A DNA stretch of 64,000 bases, taken from Pseudomonadota bacterium (GTDB lineage Bacteria > Pseudomonadota > Gammaproteobacteria > Steroidobacterales > Steroidobacteraceae). The notes under the pieces were generated by a model. The model saw only the letters and a list, made by a program, of their open reading frames with translations, made no database searches and was not told where the DNA came from. The stretch is from positions 97,152 through 161,151 of the forward strand of contig JAJYAM010000001.1 in NCBI GenBank assembly GCA_021779535.1. Direction: 5' to 3'. Below, in pieces: positions 7,845 through 18,111 of this stretch. Position 1 is the first letter of the stretch. Each line of letters starts with the position of its first letter. Made by a program: the position numbers and the translations under genes.

Positions 7845-9385
7845 GGTCCGGCGACCGGCCGCGATCGCGCCGCCCGCCAAACGGCCATCGTGTCCGCGGA
7901 GCCCTGCGCCCGCACGTCGTTGTCGCCGAGGATCTTCGCGGTCGCGGCGAGCATCGCGCGCCGAGGGAACACGAGCGTCTCGCCGGTGTTCTGGTCGAAC
8001 TCGAAGGTCACGAACTCGCCGTGCGCGTCGCGCAGGACCCCGACGAGCTGATCGAGGCTGGCGATCGGAACGCCGTCGACGGCCGACACGACCCATCCGA
8101 GAGGATTCGAGTAGCCGATCGCGAGTTGGCTCGGAAAGAACGGCGAGGCGACCACGACGAGTTCCCGGCGTTGCGGCGTCGGCCGGTCGAGCGCCGCGGA
8201 CAGCAGCGGGCTGTCGATCAGGCCGATCGTCCGGGCGAGGTTCGCGTTCTGCAGGAACGACAGGAACTGCCAGGACACTTTGGAGAACACCAGCGGCCCG
8301 TAGATGAAGTACGACGGGTACCGTCCGTCGAGGTTCTGCACGAGCGTGTGCCGCCCGGTGTCGACCGGCAGCTCGATGTGCCGCGGCGTGCCGTCGCGGA
8401 CGACCTCGAGCGGGAGCCGCCCGTTGCGTGCGAGCTTCTGCACGAGGTAGCGGAAGTCGACGCGCAAATCGTCGCGGATCTTCACCATCCCCTCGTCGTC
8501 GATCGGCGTGCCGCCGATTCGCGTGATCACGTCCCATTTCTTCAGCGGATAGCCGGGGTCGGCGTCGTAGGGCCGATAGACGACCACGCCGTGGACCGAC
8601 GGCCCCGCCTTGAGGAACGCGCGCAGCGCCGGATTCTGCAGCGTCTGCAGCTCGTCGTACATTCCGGGCTTGCCCGCGTACCGGCCGTCGTGGATCTCGG
8701 AGAGGAACAGGTCGATCTCTTCGTTTGGAATGATGTAGCCGATGTTCTCGGCGTTGCCGAGACGGCTGAACGTGAGACCGATCATTCGTCCGTCGACGAC
8801 CGCCGGGCCACCGCTGTTGCCCGGGTTGATCGCCGCATCGATCTGGATCCGCAAGCCCGAGACCGGGAAATTGTACGGGACGAATTCGATCCGCGAGACG
8901 ATCCCCTTCGTGATCGACAGCGACGAGCCGCCGGTCGGGAAGCCGTACGCGAGCACGGTATCCTTCACCTGCGGCAGCCCGGCCGCGCGCGGCAGCGGCG
9001 GATGCGCGCGGAAGAACGCCGGATCGTCCAGTTTCAACACCGCCAGATCGATCCCCGGCGCGACCGCAACCACGTGCGCCGGGATCTTGTCGCCGGACTG
9101 ATGCCCCTGGACCTCGATCTGCGCCGCATACAGCACGACGTGCGCGTTCGTGAGGATGCGGTCGCCCTCGATCACGACCCCGGACGCGCTGATCTCGGCC
9201 GGCCCCTGCTTCGTCCACGGCCGATAGGGGTTCGGATAGCGCATCGTCGCGAAGATCTTCACCACGGAGTTCGAGACGTCGGTCGGGGCGGTCGCCGCGG
9301 CGGCCCGCAAGGTCACCGCGAACGCGAGCACGGTGCCGACCGCGAGCATCGAGAAGATCCCGAATCCACCGGAACGGGTGTTCAT
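7841..9385 (-). CDS. Secreted trypsin-like serine protease with PDZ-like domains (DEG/HtrA superfamily)
   Basis: Catalytic triad context: LTNAHVV (His), GIDLAVLKLDD (Asp), AAINPGNSGGPAV (Ser); signal peptide from MNTRSGGFGIFSML; two PDZ-like segments. Confidence 0.87.
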   Translation of the reverse strand: MNTRSGGFGIFSMLAVGTVLAFAVTLRAAAATAPTDVSNSVVKIFATMRYPNPYRPWTKQGPAEISASGVVIEGDRILTNAHVVLYAAQIEVQGHQSGDKIPAHVVAVAPGIDLAVLKLDDPAFFRAHPPLPRAAGLPQVKDTVLAYGFPTGGSSLSITKGIVSRIEFVPYNFPVSGLRIQIDAAINPGNSGGPAVVDGRMIGLTFSRLGNAENIGYIIPNEEIDLFLSEIHDGRYAGKPGMYDELQTLQNPALRAFLKAGPSVHGVVVYRPYDADPGYPLKKWDVITRIGGTPIDDEGMVKIRDDLRVDFRYLVQKLARNGRLPLEVVRDGTPRHIELPVDTGRHTLVQNLDGRYPSYFIYGPLVFSKVSWQFLSFLQNANLARTIGLIDSPLLSAALDRPTPQRRELVVVASPFFPSQLAIGYSNPLGWVVSAVDGVPIASLDQLVGVLRDAHGEFVTFEFDQNTGETLVFPRRAMLAATAKILGDNDVRAQGSADTMAVWRAARSRPVAGP

Positions 9386-9404
9386 CGAATTCCCCCTGAC
9401 GAAA

Positions 9405-11018
9405 TCACTTCGCATCGACCGAGAACGCGAGCACCAGACCCGCGGCCGGTGTGCCGTGCGCGCGATCGACCGCATCGACGAACGCCATGCCGTTCACGAC
9501 CGTCGGGCCGTCGCGATCGAGGGGGCCGCCGCGGACCAGGCCGTCGTTGACCGTCGGCAGCACGCGCGCCGCGTCGAAGTCCCAGATCGTCATGCCGTCG
9601 ATCGTCGAATAGGCCCGCAGATGGCCGTCGCGCGAGCCGCAGAACAGGATCCCGGGAATCACCGTGACCGCATGGGCGCGGATCGGATCGCAGCCTCGCG
9701 CCGCCGCGCACGGCGGCTGCGGTGCGGCCTTGCGCCAGCGCAACGCACCGGTCGCGATATCGATCGCGGCGATCACCACGTTATCGCGGCCGGCCTGCGG
9801 AACGCGCCTCGCCGCCGCGACGTACACCTTGCGATGGTCCGCGGCATGACTCCACTCGACGCCGCCGGCGGCCGGCAGCACCGACGTGCGCCACAGCAAA
9901 GTTCCACGGTCGGGATCGAACGCGTCGACGACGCCCGACGCGCTCGCCGTGAGCAGCACCTGACGCCCGTCCGCCAAGGACTGGAGAATCGGCGGATCGA
10001 CGGCGGGCGGTTGCGATGAGGCGGCGGGCGGCGCCGGGACCCCGGACGCGGCGGCGTGCTTGCGCCGGGCGGAACGCGTCGCCGCGCGCTTCGCGCGTGT
10101 CGCGTCCGGCGGCGCCGGGACGATCGGCTCGGCGGGCGCCTGGCCTACCCAGCGCAGCGTGCCGTCGGCGAGATTCAACGCGACGAGACTGCCGGAATCG
10201 CCGATTGCGACGTAGAGCGCGCGCCGGCGCGAATCGATCGTCGGCGACGTCGGGGCGGCCGTGCCGGCGTCGCTCGCGCCATGGACGACGAGCGGCGGAG
10301 ACTGCCACAGGATCGCGCCGCTGGTCGGATCGAGGGCGACGACCCAGCCGGCACCGCCCGCCGTCGACGCGACCGGCACGTACAATCGGCCGTCGGCGGC
10401 GACCGGGGCGGCGCTCACGGCGCCATGCAGACGCGCGCCGAGCGCCGCCCGCCACAAGACCGTTCCACGATTGGCGTCGAGTGCGGTGACCGTTCCGGCC
10501 GCGTCTCCGAAGATCGCCGCGCTCGGTGGCTCGATCACCCGGATGTGCGCCTTTTGCAGATGCCAGCGGCGCCATCGCGGCCGCAGCGTGACCGGCTTGC
10601 CGAGCGCGCCGATCACGATCGGCGTATCGATCGGTGCCGCGGCGTCGAAGGTCCAGTAGGTGCACCCGGTGCGTGCATCGAGCGAATAGACCCAGCCGTT
10701 CGAGCTCGCGACGAACACCCGTCCGCCGACGACGGTCGGCTGCGAATACGCCCGCGCCGGCGCGAGCGCGTACGCCCACCGCAGCGCGAGTTTCGGCACG
10801 TCGGTCGCGCGCAGCGCGGGTTCCGGTTGATAGCGGCTGTTGCCGTCGTCGCGCCCCCAGCCGTTCCACTCGGCGGTGCCGATCGCGACCGGCGCTCCGG
10901 GGTTCGCGGGTGCCGGACACGGCCGATCGGCCGTCGCGGCATGCACGCGCCCGGCCACGGACCAGGCAACGACGGCGAGCGTCGCGGCGAGCGCGCGAGA
11001 GCGTGCCGCCCGCACCAC
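9405..11018 (-). CDS. PQQ-type beta-propeller protein, secreted
   Basis: Signal peptide plus repeated VYSLDARTGCTYWTF / VTALDANRGTVLWRA / VVALDPTSGAILWQS / VDAFDPDRGTLLWRT propeller motifs; Ala/Pro/Arg-rich insert around AAASGVPAPPAASSQPPAV. Confidence 0.85.
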   Translation of the reverse strand: MVRAARSRALAATLAVVAWSVAGRVHAATADRPCPAPANPGAPVAIGTAEWNGWGRDDGNSRYQPEPALRATDVPKLALRWAYALAPARAYSQPTVVGGRVFVASSNGWVYSLDARTGCTYWTFDAAAPIDTPIVIGALGKPVTLRPRWRRWHLQKAHIRVIEPPSAAIFGDAAGTVTALDANRGTVLWRAALGARLHGAVSAAPVAADGRLYVPVASTAGGAGWVVALDPTSGAILWQSPPLVVHGASDAGTAAPTSPTIDSRRRALYVAIGDSGSLVALNLADGTLRWVGQAPAEPIVPAPPDATRAKRAATRSARRKHAAASGVPAPPAASSQPPAVDPPILQSLADGRQVLLTASASGVVDAFDPDRGTLLWRTSVLPAAGGVEWSHAADHRKVYVAAARRVPQAGRDNVVIAAIDIATGALRWRKAAPQPPCAAARGCDPIRAHAVTVIPGILFCGSRDGHLRAYSTIDGMTIWDFDAARVLPTVNDGLVRGGPLDRDGPTVVNGMAFVDAVDRAHGTPAAGLVLAFSVDAK

Positions 11019-11019
11019 G

Positions 11020-12312
11020 TCAGCGCCGATCGAGCGGCAGGTAGTCCCGCTTCGTCGGCCCGGTGTACAGCTGCCGGGGACGGCCGATCCGCATGTGCGG
11101 ATCCGAGACCATTTCCTGCCAGTGAGCGACCCAGCCGGCGGTACGCGCGATCGCGAACATCACCGTGAACATCGAGCGCGGGATGCCGAGCGCGCTATAG
11201 ATGATCCCGGAGTAGAAATCGACGTTCGGGTAAAGCTTGCGGGAGACGAAGTATTCGTCCTTCAGTGCGATTTCCTCGAGCCGCAACGAGAGCTCGAACA
11301 ACGGCGTTTCCGCGCGACCGAATTTCTCGAGCACGCGGTAACACATCGAGCGGATGATCTTCGCGCGCGGGTCGAAGTTCTTGTAGACGCGATGGCCGAA
11401 GCCCATCAGCCGCACGTGATCGCGCTTGTCCTTCACGCGCGCAAGGAACGCGTCGATGTTCGACACGGAACCGATCGACTCGAGCATGTCGAGCACCGCT
11501 TCGTTCGCACCGCCGTGCGCCGGCCCCCACAGGGCCGATACGCCGGCCGAGATCGCCGCGTACGGGTTCGCGCCGGTGCTGCCCGCGAGCCGGACGGTCG
11601 AGGTGCTCGCGTTCTGCTCGTGGTCCACGTGCAGGATCAGCAGCAGGTCGAGCGCCTCGGCGGCGATCGGGTCGATCGAGTAGGGTTCGCAGGGCACCGC
11701 GAACAACATGTTCAGGAGGTTCGAGCAGTAGCGCAGGTCGTTTCGCGGGTAGACGAACGGCTGGCCGAGCGAGTGCTTGTAGGCGGCCGCCGCGATCGTC
11801 GGCAGCTTCGCGATGATCCGGTGCGCGAAGATCTCCCGATGCCGCGGGTCGTTGATGTCGGTGCTGTCGTGATAGAAGGCCGCCATCGACGCGACGACCG
11901 CCGACACCATCGCCATCGGATGGGCGTTGTGGTGAAAATCCTCGAAGAAGCGCAGCAGCTGCTCGTTGATCATCGTATGCCGCGTGATCGAGCACTGGAA
12001 CGCGTCGAGTTCCTGCTTGGACGGGAGCGATCCGTAGATCAGCAGATTCGCGACCTCGAGGAACGTCGACTTCTCCGCGAGCTGCTCGACCGGGTAGCCG
12101 CGATACAGCAGCACGCCCTCGTCGCCGTCGATGAACGTGATCTTGCTCTCGGTGCTCGCGGTCGCCATGAATCCGGGATCGAAGGTGAAGACGCCGTGGT
12201 CCTTCGGGATCGGCGCGATGTCGAGCACCGGCGGTCCCATCGTGCCGGCGCGCGCCTCGAGAGTGGAGGTCTTGCCGGTCGCCAGATTCTTCAGTTCGTA
12301 CTTCGTGCTCAT
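11020..12312 (-). CDS. gltA: Citrate synthase
   Basis: 430 aa; [63 protein letters not shown]. Confidence 0.98.
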   Translation of the reverse strand: MSTKYELKNLATGKTSTLEARAGTMGPPVLDIAPIPKDHGVFTFDPGFMATASTESKITFIDGDEGVLLYRGYPVEQLAEKSTFLEVANLLIYGSLPSKQELDAFQCSITRHTMINEQLLRFFEDFHHNAHPMAMVSAVVASMAAFYHDSTDINDPRHREIFAHRIIAKLPTIAAAAYKHSLGQPFVYPRNDLRYCSNLLNMLFAVPCEPYSIDPIAAEALDLLLILHVDHEQNASTSTVRLAGSTGANPYAAISAGVSALWGPAHGGANEAVLDMLESIGSVSNIDAFLARVKDKRDHVRLMGFGHRVYKNFDPRAKIIRSMCYRVLEKFGRAETPLFELSLRLEEIALKDEYFVSRKLYPNVDFYSGIIYSALGIPRSMFTVMFAIARTAGWVAHWQEMVSDPHMRIGRPRQLYTGPTKRDYLPLDRR

Positions 12313-12495
12313 GCGCTCATCCGATGCTCAAGGGGACCGCGGGTTTCGAGATTCGGAAGGTTTGCACGAGCGCGCCAACGAAAGCAAGCGGCCGCGCCGC
12401 GCGGGATGTACCGCGCACGGCGACGCGCACGGCGCGCGTGGCGCAGGTCGCGACGGATCGCGCGACGACGGATTTGGAAGTGGTTCGCGTTCGGC

Positions 12496-12554
12496 CGCGC
12501 CGGCTCGCAGCGGTCCGCACGCAGCGCCTCGCGCGCACGGCGCGAGCCGGCGCG
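12496..12554. repeat. Perfect 13-bp inverted repeat with 33-bp spacer in the rpmE-gltA intergenic region
   Basis: CGCGCCGGCTCGC (12496-12508) and GCGAGCCGGCGCG (12542-12554). Confidence 0.7.
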
Positions 12555-12577
12555 TTCGGCGGGCGGTCGCGCGGCGC

Positions 12578-12793
12578 TCAGCCGCGCGCTGCGGTCGCCG
12601 CGTATTTCTTGCGGAACTTGTCGACCCGGCCGCCGGTGTCGACGATCTTCTGCTTGCCGGTGTAGAACGGGTGGCAATTCGAGCACACTTCGATCTGCAG
12701 ATCGTGCCCGATCGTCGAGCGTGTCTTGAACGTGTTCCCGCAGCTGCAGGTCACCGTGATGTCTTGGTATTCGGGATGAATGCCGGCCTTCAT
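12578..12793 (-). CDS. rpmE: 50S ribosomal protein L31 (zinc-binding, C+ type)
   Basis: [60 protein letters not shown]; CxC...CxxC cysteines present. Confidence 0.97.
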   Translation of the reverse strand: MKAGIHPEYQDITVTCSCGNTFKTRSTIGHDLQIEVCSNCHPFYTGKQKIVDTGGRVDKFRKKYAATAARG

Positions 12794-12990
12794 GATCTGA
12801 TCCTCGAGAGTCCTCAAAGTGTCATCCGGGCAGAATCGCCGCGCGCCTCGCGACGCGACGCCATGCCGCCTGATCGTGCCGTCCCGGTCCGATCCGCCGG
12901 CGCCAAACGGGCCGCGCAGTTTAGCCGTTCCCCCGGACGGCGACAAGCGAGCTGCTGCGTCGGCCCGAAGCGGTCACTGTTGCGCCGCGA

Positions 12991-13013
12991 TTGTCCACAA
13001 TTCCTGTGGATAA
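12991..13013. promoter_or_regulatory. DnaA-box pair
   Basis: TTGTCCACA (12991-12999, one mismatch to TTATCCACA) and TGTGGATAA (13005-13013, perfect consensus on the minus strand), followed by CTGTGGAGG and an AT-rich segment. Confidence 0.6.
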
Positions 13014-13094
13014 CTCTGTGGAGGAAGGAAGCCGAGCGGACCCACAGACGCACAAATTAGCGAAATTGTTGAGATGGTCAAAAAATAGGCAGGC

Positions 13095-13114
13095 TGTTTT
13101 ATCTTATTAAAACA
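13095..13114. repeat. AT-rich inverted repeat
   Basis: TGTTTTA-TCTTAT-TAAAACA. Confidence 0.6.
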
Positions 13115-13203
13115 ATGAGTTACTGACACCATTTGACCTATTGCCATTGCAATGTCTCGTAGGTGTCGCATTCATCCGGGGGCTTCTCGGGATGTGCATA
13201 AGC

Positions 13204-14349
13204 TCAGGTGAGGAATTCGGCTTGCAGGTCGTTGAGGAACCGCTGGCCGAGCTCGGTCGGTCGCCAACCGTCCGGCCGAACGTCGAGGAGACCGCGTCGC
13301 CCGGCGCGCTCGAGCGCGGCCGCGATTCGATCGATCCCGAGGCCGGTGCGTTCCTCGAACCGGGCACGGTCGAACCCGTCGACCAAGCGCAGCGCATTCA
13401 GCAGGAACTCGAACGGCAGATCCGCGGGCGCGATCGGCGTTCGCTCGCCGCGCCGGCCGGCGGTTGCGGCGGCGACGTAGGCACCGGGCATCCGCGGCTT
13501 CACGCTGCGCCAGACCCCCTCGGGCAACTCGACGCTCACCTTGCCGTGCGCGCCCGCGCCGATGCCGAGGTAGTCGCCGAATTCCCAGTAATTCAGATTG
13601 TGCCGGCAGCGGGCGCCCTCGCGCGCGTACGCCGAGACCTCGTACTGGCGATAGCCGGCGTCGGCGAGCGCGCGTACGCACTCCACCTGCATCGTCCACG
13701 CCGCGTCCTCGTCGGGCAGCACCGGCGGCCTTGCATGGAACGGCGTTCCCGGCTCGAGCGTGAGTTGGTAGTGGGATACGTGCGCCGGTCCGAGCGCACA
13801 GGCTGCGACGACGTCCGCGAGCGCGCGCTCCGGGGTCTGGCCGGGAAGCGCATACATGAGGTCGAGATTGAAGTTCTCGAGACCCGCGGCGTGCAGTTCC
13901 TCGACCGCCGCCAGCGTCTCGCGCGGCGAATGAATCCGTCCGATCGCACGCAGCGCCGCCGCATCGAAGCTTTGCGCGCCGAGCGAGACGCGGTTGATCC
14001 CCGCCGCGCGGTAACCGGCGAACGTTCCGCGCTCGACCGTGCCGGGGTTGGCCTCGAGCGTGATCTCCGCGTCGCTCGCGAACGGCGCGCGCGCGCGCAG
14101 TCCGCCGATCAGGCGGGCGACCTCATCGGCCGCGAACAGGCTCGGCGTGCCCCCGCCGAGGAACACGGTCTCGATGCGGCGGTTCCCGACCGACGGCAGC
14201 TCGGCCTCGAAGTCGGCGAGCAGCGCATCGACGTAAGCCGGATCCGGACGCGCGGTGCGCAGCTCATGCGAATTGAAATCGCAGTACGGGCACTTGCGGA
14301 CGCACCACGGCAGATGCACGTAGAGCGACAGCGGCGGCGGCGCATTCAC
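13204..14349 (-). CDS. hemW: Radical SAM HemW/HemN-like protein
   Basis: LYVHLPWCVRKCPYCDFNSHE (CxxxCxxC), ETVFLGGGTPSLF; GTG start at 14349 overlapping the rdgB stop. Confidence 0.94.
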   Translation of the reverse strand: MNAPPPLSLYVHLPWCVRKCPYCDFNSHELRTARPDPAYVDALLADFEAELPSVGNRRIETVFLGGGTPSLFAADEVARLIGGLRARAPFASDAEITLEANPGTVERGTFAGYRAAGINRVSLGAQSFDAAALRAIGRIHSPRETLAAVEELHAAGLENFNLDLMYALPGQTPERALADVVAACALGPAHVSHYQLTLEPGTPFHARPPVLPDEDAAWTMQVECVRALADAGYRQYEVSAYAREGARCRHNLNYWEFGDYLGIGAGAHGKVSVELPEGVWRSVKPRMPGAYVAAATAGRRGERTPIAPADLPFEFLLNALRLVDGFDRARFEERTGLGIDRIAAALERAGRRGLLDVRPDGWRPTELGQRFLNDLQAEFLT

Positions 14350-14978
14350 CGGCGGCGGTCCCGCGCGCCCGCATCGAGCCGTTCGAGGCGCTCGCGCAGC
14401 ACGCGCATCGCGACACCCCGATGGCTGACGCGGTTCTTGCACGCCGGATCCAGCTCCGCCGCCGTGCAGCCGAGGTCGGGCACGAGGAAATGCGGGTCGT
14501 AGCCGAAGCCCGCGGCGCCGCGCGGCGCATCGACGATTCGCCCCTCCCAGGCCCCCTCGGCGATCAGCGGCGCGGCCGCCGGGTCGGCCGGCAGGTAGAC
14601 GAGCACGCAGCGATAGCGGGCGGCCCGCCGCTCCGGCGGCACACCGGCGAGCGCGGCGACGAGCCTGGCGTTGTTCTGCGCGTCGCTCGCGCCGAGCCCG
14701 GCATAGCGCGCCGAACGGACGCCGGGCGCGCCGTCGAGCGCGTCCACCTCGAGCCCCGAGTCGTCCGCGATCACGGCGAGCCCGCTCGCCGCGCGCGCGT
14801 GCCGCGCCTTCAGCAACGCATTGTCGCGCAATGTCGCGCCGGTCTCCTCGGGGGATGCGACCGCGTACTCCGCGAGACCCGCGACCTCGAACGGCAAGCC
14901 CTCGAGCAGCGCACGCAGTTCGCGCCACTTGCCCGGATTGCCGGTCGCGATCAGGAGCCGGTCAGCCGCCGCGCGCAC
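14346..14978 (-). CDS. rdgB: Non-canonical purine NTP pyrophosphatase RdgB/HAM1
   Basis: [40 protein letters not shown]. Confidence 0.96.
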   Translation of the reverse strand: MRAAADRLLIATGNPGKWRELRALLEGLPFEVAGLAEYAVASPEETGATLRDNALLKARHARAASGLAVIADDSGLEVDALDGAPGVRSARYAGLGASDAQNNARLVAALAGVPPERRAARYRCVLVYLPADPAAAPLIAEGAWEGRIVDAPRGAAGFGYDPHFLVPDLGCTAAELDPACKNRVSHRGVAMRVLRERLERLDAGARDRRR

Positions 14979-15684
14979 CGACTTGCGCCGCGTGCAAGCG
15001 GCCGATCCCGGCGGTGGCGAGGTCGAGCAGGCGGTCGAGTTCGTGGCGTCGGAACGCGTGACCTTCGGCCGTGCCCTGGATCTCGATGAACGCGCCCCCG
15101 CTGTTCATCACCACGTTCATGTCGGTCTCCGCATCGGAATCCTCGGCATAGTCGAGATCGAGCACGGCGACGCCGCGGTAGATACCGACCGAGACCGCGG
15201 CGACCTGGCCGTGCAGCGGGTTCGCGCGCAGCGCGCGTCGCTCGAGCAGCGCATCGATCGCATCGGCCAGCGCGACGTAGCCCCCGGTGATCGCCGCGGT
15301 GCGCGTGCCGCCGTCGGCCTGCAACACGTCGCAATCGATCGTGACCGTCCGCTCGCCGAGCGCCTTGAGATCGACGACCGCGCGCAGGCTGCGGCCGATC
15401 AGCCGCTGGATCTCCTGCGTCCGGCCCGATTGCTTGCCCCGCACCGCCTCGCGCGCGCCGCGCGTGTGCGTCGCGCGCGGCAGCATGCCGTACTCGGCCG
15501 TGATCCACCCCTGGCCCTTGCCGCGCAGGAACGACGGCACGCCGTCCTCGACGGTCGCGGTGCAGAGCACGCGGGTGTCGCCGAATCCGACCAGTACCGA
15601 ACCCTCCGCGTGCCGCGTATAGCCGCGGGTGAACGCCAGGGCGCGCAATTCGTCCGGCGCGCGACCGCTCGGCCGCGCGCTCAC
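14962..15684 (-). CDS. rph: Ribonuclease PH
   Basis: [78 protein letters not shown] start 15684. Confidence 0.97.
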   Translation of the reverse strand: MSARPSGRAPDELRALAFTRGYTRHAEGSVLVGFGDTRVLCTATVEDGVPSFLRGKGQGWITAEYGMLPRATHTRGAREAVRGKQSGRTQEIQRLIGRSLRAVVDLKALGERTVTIDCDVLQADGGTRTAAITGGYVALADAIDALLERRALRANPLHGQVAAVSVGIYRGVAVLDLDYAEDSDAETDMNVVMNSGGAFIEIQGTAEGHAFRRHELDRLLDLATAGIGRLHAAQVGARGG

Positions 15685-16427
15685 GCGGCCCGCCAACGCA
15701 GCGCCGCGGCGCTCGTGTTGTCGCTGTAGGGCGCGGCTGCGTCCACCGCGCGGTTGCCCAACGCGGTCAGCGCCGCGCGCAGCGGCTCGTCGGTGACTTC
15801 GGCGAAGCGCAACAGGTCGTCCTCCTTCAGCCCGGACCAGAATCCGTCGGTGCACAGCAACAGCAGGTCCCCGGTTTCGAGCCGGCGGCGCGCCGACAGG
15901 CTCATCTCCGGCAGCACCGGATCCCCGCCGAGGCAACATTCCACGTAGTTACGCATCGGATGCCCGTGGATCTGCGCCTCCGTGATCAACCCCTCGCGCA
16001 ACAGCACCTCGACGTGGCTGTGATCCCGGGTGCGCTCGACGACCCGCTGCGCGCGCAGCTGGTACACGCGGCTGTCGCCGACGTGCGCCCAGTAGGCGGC
16101 CGCCGCCTGCACCAGGCAGACCGCGCAGGTGGCCCGCGGGCGCGCCTCGACCGCGAGGCCGCGGCCGAGCTCGGCCACCGCTTCGTGCGCGCGACCGATC
16201 GCGAGGTGCAGGAAGCCGAGCGGATCGAACACCGGATGCGCGGTCTGCCAGAACGCCTCCAGCAGCGTCGCGAGCGCGGTCTCGGCGGCACGCGCACCCT
16301 CGGCGTGACCGCCCATGCCGTCGACCACGACGAGCAGCGCGGCATGCTCGTCGGCGGCGGCCGCGACCCGATCCTGGTTCTCTTCGCGATGGCCGATCAA
16401 GCTCACGTCCGCGATCTCTATTTGCAA
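15681..16427 (-). CDS. PP2C-family Ser/Thr protein phosphatase
   Basis: [53 protein letters not shown] start at 16427 with AGGAG upstream. Confidence 0.92.
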   Translation of the reverse strand: MQIEIADVSLIGHREENQDRVAAAADEHAALLVVVDGMGGHAEGARAAETALATLLEAFWQTAHPVFDPLGFLHLAIGRAHEAVAELGRGLAVEARPRATCAVCLVQAAAAYWAHVGDSRVYQLRAQRVVERTRDHSHVEVLLREGLITEAQIHGHPMRNYVECCLGGDPVLPEMSLSARRRLETGDLLLLCTDGFWSGLKEDDLLRFAEVTDEPLRAALTALGNRAVDAAAPYSDNTSAAALRWRAA

Positions 16428-16490
16428 GGAACGCTCCTGGGGTTCTGCTAGACTTTCGGCGATTATCACCGATTTACGGCCGCAAACCCT

Positions 16491-17354
16491 ATGATCCGAA
16501 GCATGACCGGCTTCGCCCGCCGCGAGAGCCATTTCAGCTGGGGCATGCTCGCGTGGGAGCTGCGGACCGTGAACCATCGCTTCCTCGAAGTCGCGCTGCG
16601 CCTGCCCGAGGAATGCCGGGCGGTCGAGGCGCGCATCCGCCACGCGATCGCGGCCGCGCTGCGCCGGGGCAAGGTCGACGGCACGCTGTCGTTCCGGCCG
16701 GCGGCGACCGCCGCCACCCTCGACGTCGACACCCGGCTGCTCGAATCGCTCGCGGCCCGGGCGCGCGATGCCGCCGCGCTCGCCGGCCCCGCCGCACGGA
16801 TCGAGGTCGTCGATCTGCTGCGCTGGCCCGGCGTGGTCAGCGACGCCGCGAAGGAGCCGGCGCCGATCCAGGAAGCCGCGCTCGCGTTGCTGCAGGACGC
16901 GCTCGCCGAACTCGGGCGGTTCCGCGACGCGGAGGGCGCGCGACTGCAGGCCGGCCTCGAGCAGCGCTGCGCGAGCCTGCTCGAACTCGCCGGGCGGGTG
17001 GCTGCGCGTCGCCCGGGCATCGTGGAGCGCCAGTACGCGAAGCTGCGCGAGCGGATCGCCGAGCTGGGTGTCACGGTCGACCGCGACCGCCTCGAGCAGG
17101 AGCTCGCGATCCTCGCGCAGCGGCTCGACGTCGACGAGGAAATCGACCGCCTGCGCGGTCACGTCACCGAGGTACGCACGGCGTTCGGTGCGAGCGAGCC
17201 CGCGGGTCGCCGGCTCGACTTCTTGATGCAGGAACTCAATCGCGAGGCCAACACGCTGTCCTCGAAGTCGCAGGACGTCGAGACGACGCGCGCCGCCGTC
17301 GACATGAAGGTGTTGATCGAGCAGATGCGCGAGCAGGTGCAGAACGTCGAGTAA
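16491..17354 (+). CDS. yicC: YicC family endoribonuclease-related protein
   Basis: MIRSMTGFARRE start; C-terminal RLDFLMQELNREANTLSSKSQDVETTRAAVDMKVLIEQMREQVQNVE. Confidence 0.96.
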   Translation: MIRSMTGFARRESHFSWGMLAWELRTVNHRFLEVALRLPEECRAVEARIRHAIAAALRRGKVDGTLSFRPAATAATLDVDTRLLESLAARARDAAALAGPAARIEVVDLLRWPGVVSDAAKEPAPIQEAALALLQDALAELGRFRDAEGARLQAGLEQRCASLLELAGRVAARRPGIVERQYAKLRERIAELGVTVDRDRLEQELAILAQRLDVDEEIDRLRGHVTEVRTAFGASEPAGRRLDFLMQELNREANTLSSKSQDVETTRAAVDMKVLIEQMREQVQNVE

Positions 17355-17360
17355 CCTCCC

Positions 17361-18023
17361 GTGGGGACCGATCGCGCCAACACCGGCGGCCACGGCCGCC
17401 TCTATGTGATCGCCGCGCCATCGGGCGCCGGCAAGACGAGCTTGGTCAATGCGCTGGTGCAGAGCGATCCCGGGCTGCGGTTCTCGGTCTCGTACACGAC
17501 CCGCGCGCAACGGCCGAACGAGGTCGACGGGCGCGACTACCATTTCGTCTCGGTCGAACGCTTCCGGGGGATGGTCGCGCGCGAGGAGTTTCTCGAGCAC
17601 GCCCAGGTGTTCGACAACTATTACGGCACCGGTCTCGAGGCCGTCCGCGGCGCGCTCGGCCGGGGCGAGCGGCTGCTGCTGGAGATCGACTGGCAGGGCG
17701 CGCGGCAAGTGCGGGCGCGGCTGCCGGAGGCGCGCACGATCTTCGTGCTGCCGCCGTCGCTCGCCGCGCTCGAGCAGCGGCTCCGCGGTCGCGGCACCGA
17801 CACGGACGAGGTGATCCGGCGCCGCCTGCGCGACGCGGTCGCCGACATCGGCCATTGCGTCGAGTTCGACTACATCGTCGTCAACGACCGCTTCGACCAG
17901 GCGCTCGCGGACTTGCGCGCGATCGTCTCGGGCGGCGGCGCGGACCTCGCGGCCGGGCGCGCGCAGGTTCGCGACCTGATCGCGGCGCTCGCGGCGGGCG
18001 CACCCGGCGGGCGGGCGGGCTGA
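17361..18023 (+). CDS. gmk: Guanylate kinase
   Basis: LYVIAAPSGAGKTSLVNAL, SYTTRAQRPNEVDGRDYHFVS; GTG start. Confidence 0.97.
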   Translation: MGTDRANTGGHGRLYVIAAPSGAGKTSLVNALVQSDPGLRFSVSYTTRAQRPNEVDGRDYHFVSVERFRGMVAREEFLEHAQVFDNYYGTGLEAVRGALGRGERLLLEIDWQGARQVRARLPEARTIFVLPPSLAALEQRLRGRGTDTDEVIRRRLRDAVADIGHCVEFDYIVVNDRFDQALADLRAIVSGGGADLAAGRAQVRDLIAALAAGAPGGRAG

Positions 18024-18069
18024 AGCCCTGCCGGCCGGCCGCGATTTCTGCTACCCTGACCGATCTGTA

Positions 18070-18083
18070 ACGGCAGCTGCCGT
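18070..18083. repeat. Perfect 14-bp palindrome in the gmk-rpoZ intergenic leader
   Basis: ACGGCAGCTGCCGT. Confidence 0.65.
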
Positions 18084-18111
18084 AGCGTTTGCGTGAGGAT
18101 CGAACCGACCC

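Noticed and set aside
6549-9218. 889-aa minus-strand ORF overlapping mrcA, the 204-aa gene and the protease
   Set aside because: Shadow frame with no recognisable domain; the correct protease frame is different.
12309-12686. Arg/Ala-rich ORFs between gltA and rpmE resembling histone-like proteins
   Set aside because: Several frames give equally Arg-rich peptides with no start/RBS support; compositional artefact of the intergenic region.
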